Both the position numbers and the translations under genes were made by a program. Positions 5,552-5,602 of a stretch of DNA of 5,602 nt are shown here, piece after piece. Numbering within the stretch: position 1 is the stretch's first letter; every line of letters starts with the position of its first letter. Origin of the DNA: Bacillota bacterium (GTDB taxonomy: Bacteria; Bacillota; Clostridia; Lachnospirales; Lachnospiraceae). The notes under the pieces were generated by a model that was not told where the DNA came from, made no database searches, and saw only the letters and a program-made list of their open reading frames with translations. Location of the stretch: NCBI GenBank assembly GCA_023420085.1, contig JAEZWQ010000052.1, forward strand, positions 1 to 5,602. The letters run 5' to 3'.

Positions 5552-5602
5552 GTTTGTCTATTTCTAAAGTCAATAAAGTTCTGTCTTCTCCATGGATGAC
5601 TC
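5530..5602 (-). CDS. C-terminal fragment of a DDE-type transposase (cut by window edge)
   Basis: Only the last 23 codons and TAA are present; the rest lies beyond the right edge. The peptide contains SHPWRRQNF, then IDFRNRQTHR before a short tail. An HPW-basic-x-x-x-F-x-x-F-x-x-x-Q-x-H-R ending is, as I recall it, a common C-terminus of rve/DDE integrase-type transposases in clostridial genomes. The stop falls inside the loop of a GC-rich hairpin, a compact arrangement usual in IS elements. The family (IS481-like or an unclassified relative) cannot be set from so short a piece. Confidence 0.55.
   Translation of the reverse strand, partial: SHPWRRQNFIDFRNRQTHRDKAS

Larger units (their letters stand above)
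5479..5602 (-). mobile_element. Right end of an insertion sequence (partial)
   Basis: Three things mark this edge as an IS terminus entering from the right: the C-terminal codons of a transposase (5530-5602), a GC-rich hairpin across its stop codon, and an outer segment beginning TGTCAAGGGAAAATG and continuing AAAATGTCCC. TGT at the tip is usual for DDE-type elements of the IS481/IS21 kind. The exact tip is not proven, because the other end and any target duplication are outside the window. The hairpin part is richer in GC than the genes to the left. Confidence 0.5.

Overview
The window is very AT-rich, with A/T-ending codons, frequent AGA and ATA codons, and strong purine-rich Shine-Dalgarno sites. 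This points to a low-GC Gram-positive anaerobe of the Clostridia/Tissierellia type. The genus cannot be fixed from this sequence. It is a short chromosomal stretch of five complete genes. The tail of an insertion-sequence transposase lies at the right edge, and a possible second IS end lies at the left edge.

Left part, minus strand: an O-antigen ligase/polymerase-like membrane protein (1392-2771) is followed 81 bp later by nagA, N-acetylglucosamine-6-phosphate deacetylase (159-1310). nagA has its own extended -10 box. Both genes have an unusually long gap between Shine-Dalgarno and ATG, and in both the gap holds a compact inverted repeat that would close the distance if folded. Bases 1-158 hold no convincing gene. 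They contain a TTTACAC direct repeat resembling an IS256-type end.

Middle, plus strand: diverging from the membrane protein, across an 82-bp spacer with overlapping -10 hexamers, is a small protein (2854-3372). It has one membrane anchor, an acidic linker and a long Lys/Asp/Glu-Ala helix built from 11- and 7-residue units, like group 3 LEA proteins. A perfect 15-bp-stem terminator ends it. Next comes a Y-family DNA polymerase (3477-4712) with a textbook promoter (TTGACA-N17-TATAAT). That promoter is covered by four half-sites at 12-bp steps forming two tandem operators, which do not look like a LexA box. This operator array is the most striking signal in the window.

Right part, minus strand: a zinc-ribbon protein of unknown function (4713-5420) converges on the polymerase gene, with the two stop codons touching. 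Upstream of it, bases 5479-5602 look like the end of an IS: the last 23 codons of a DDE-type transposase, a GC-rich hairpin, and a TGTCAA tip that carries an outward-facing TTGACA.

The genes do not form one pathway. They cover amino-sugar recycling, surface polysaccharide, envelope or stress protection, and translesion DNA synthesis, in what looks like a mosaic locus bordered by mobile DNA. I found no CRISPR array, tRNA, rRNA or clearly new multi-gene system.
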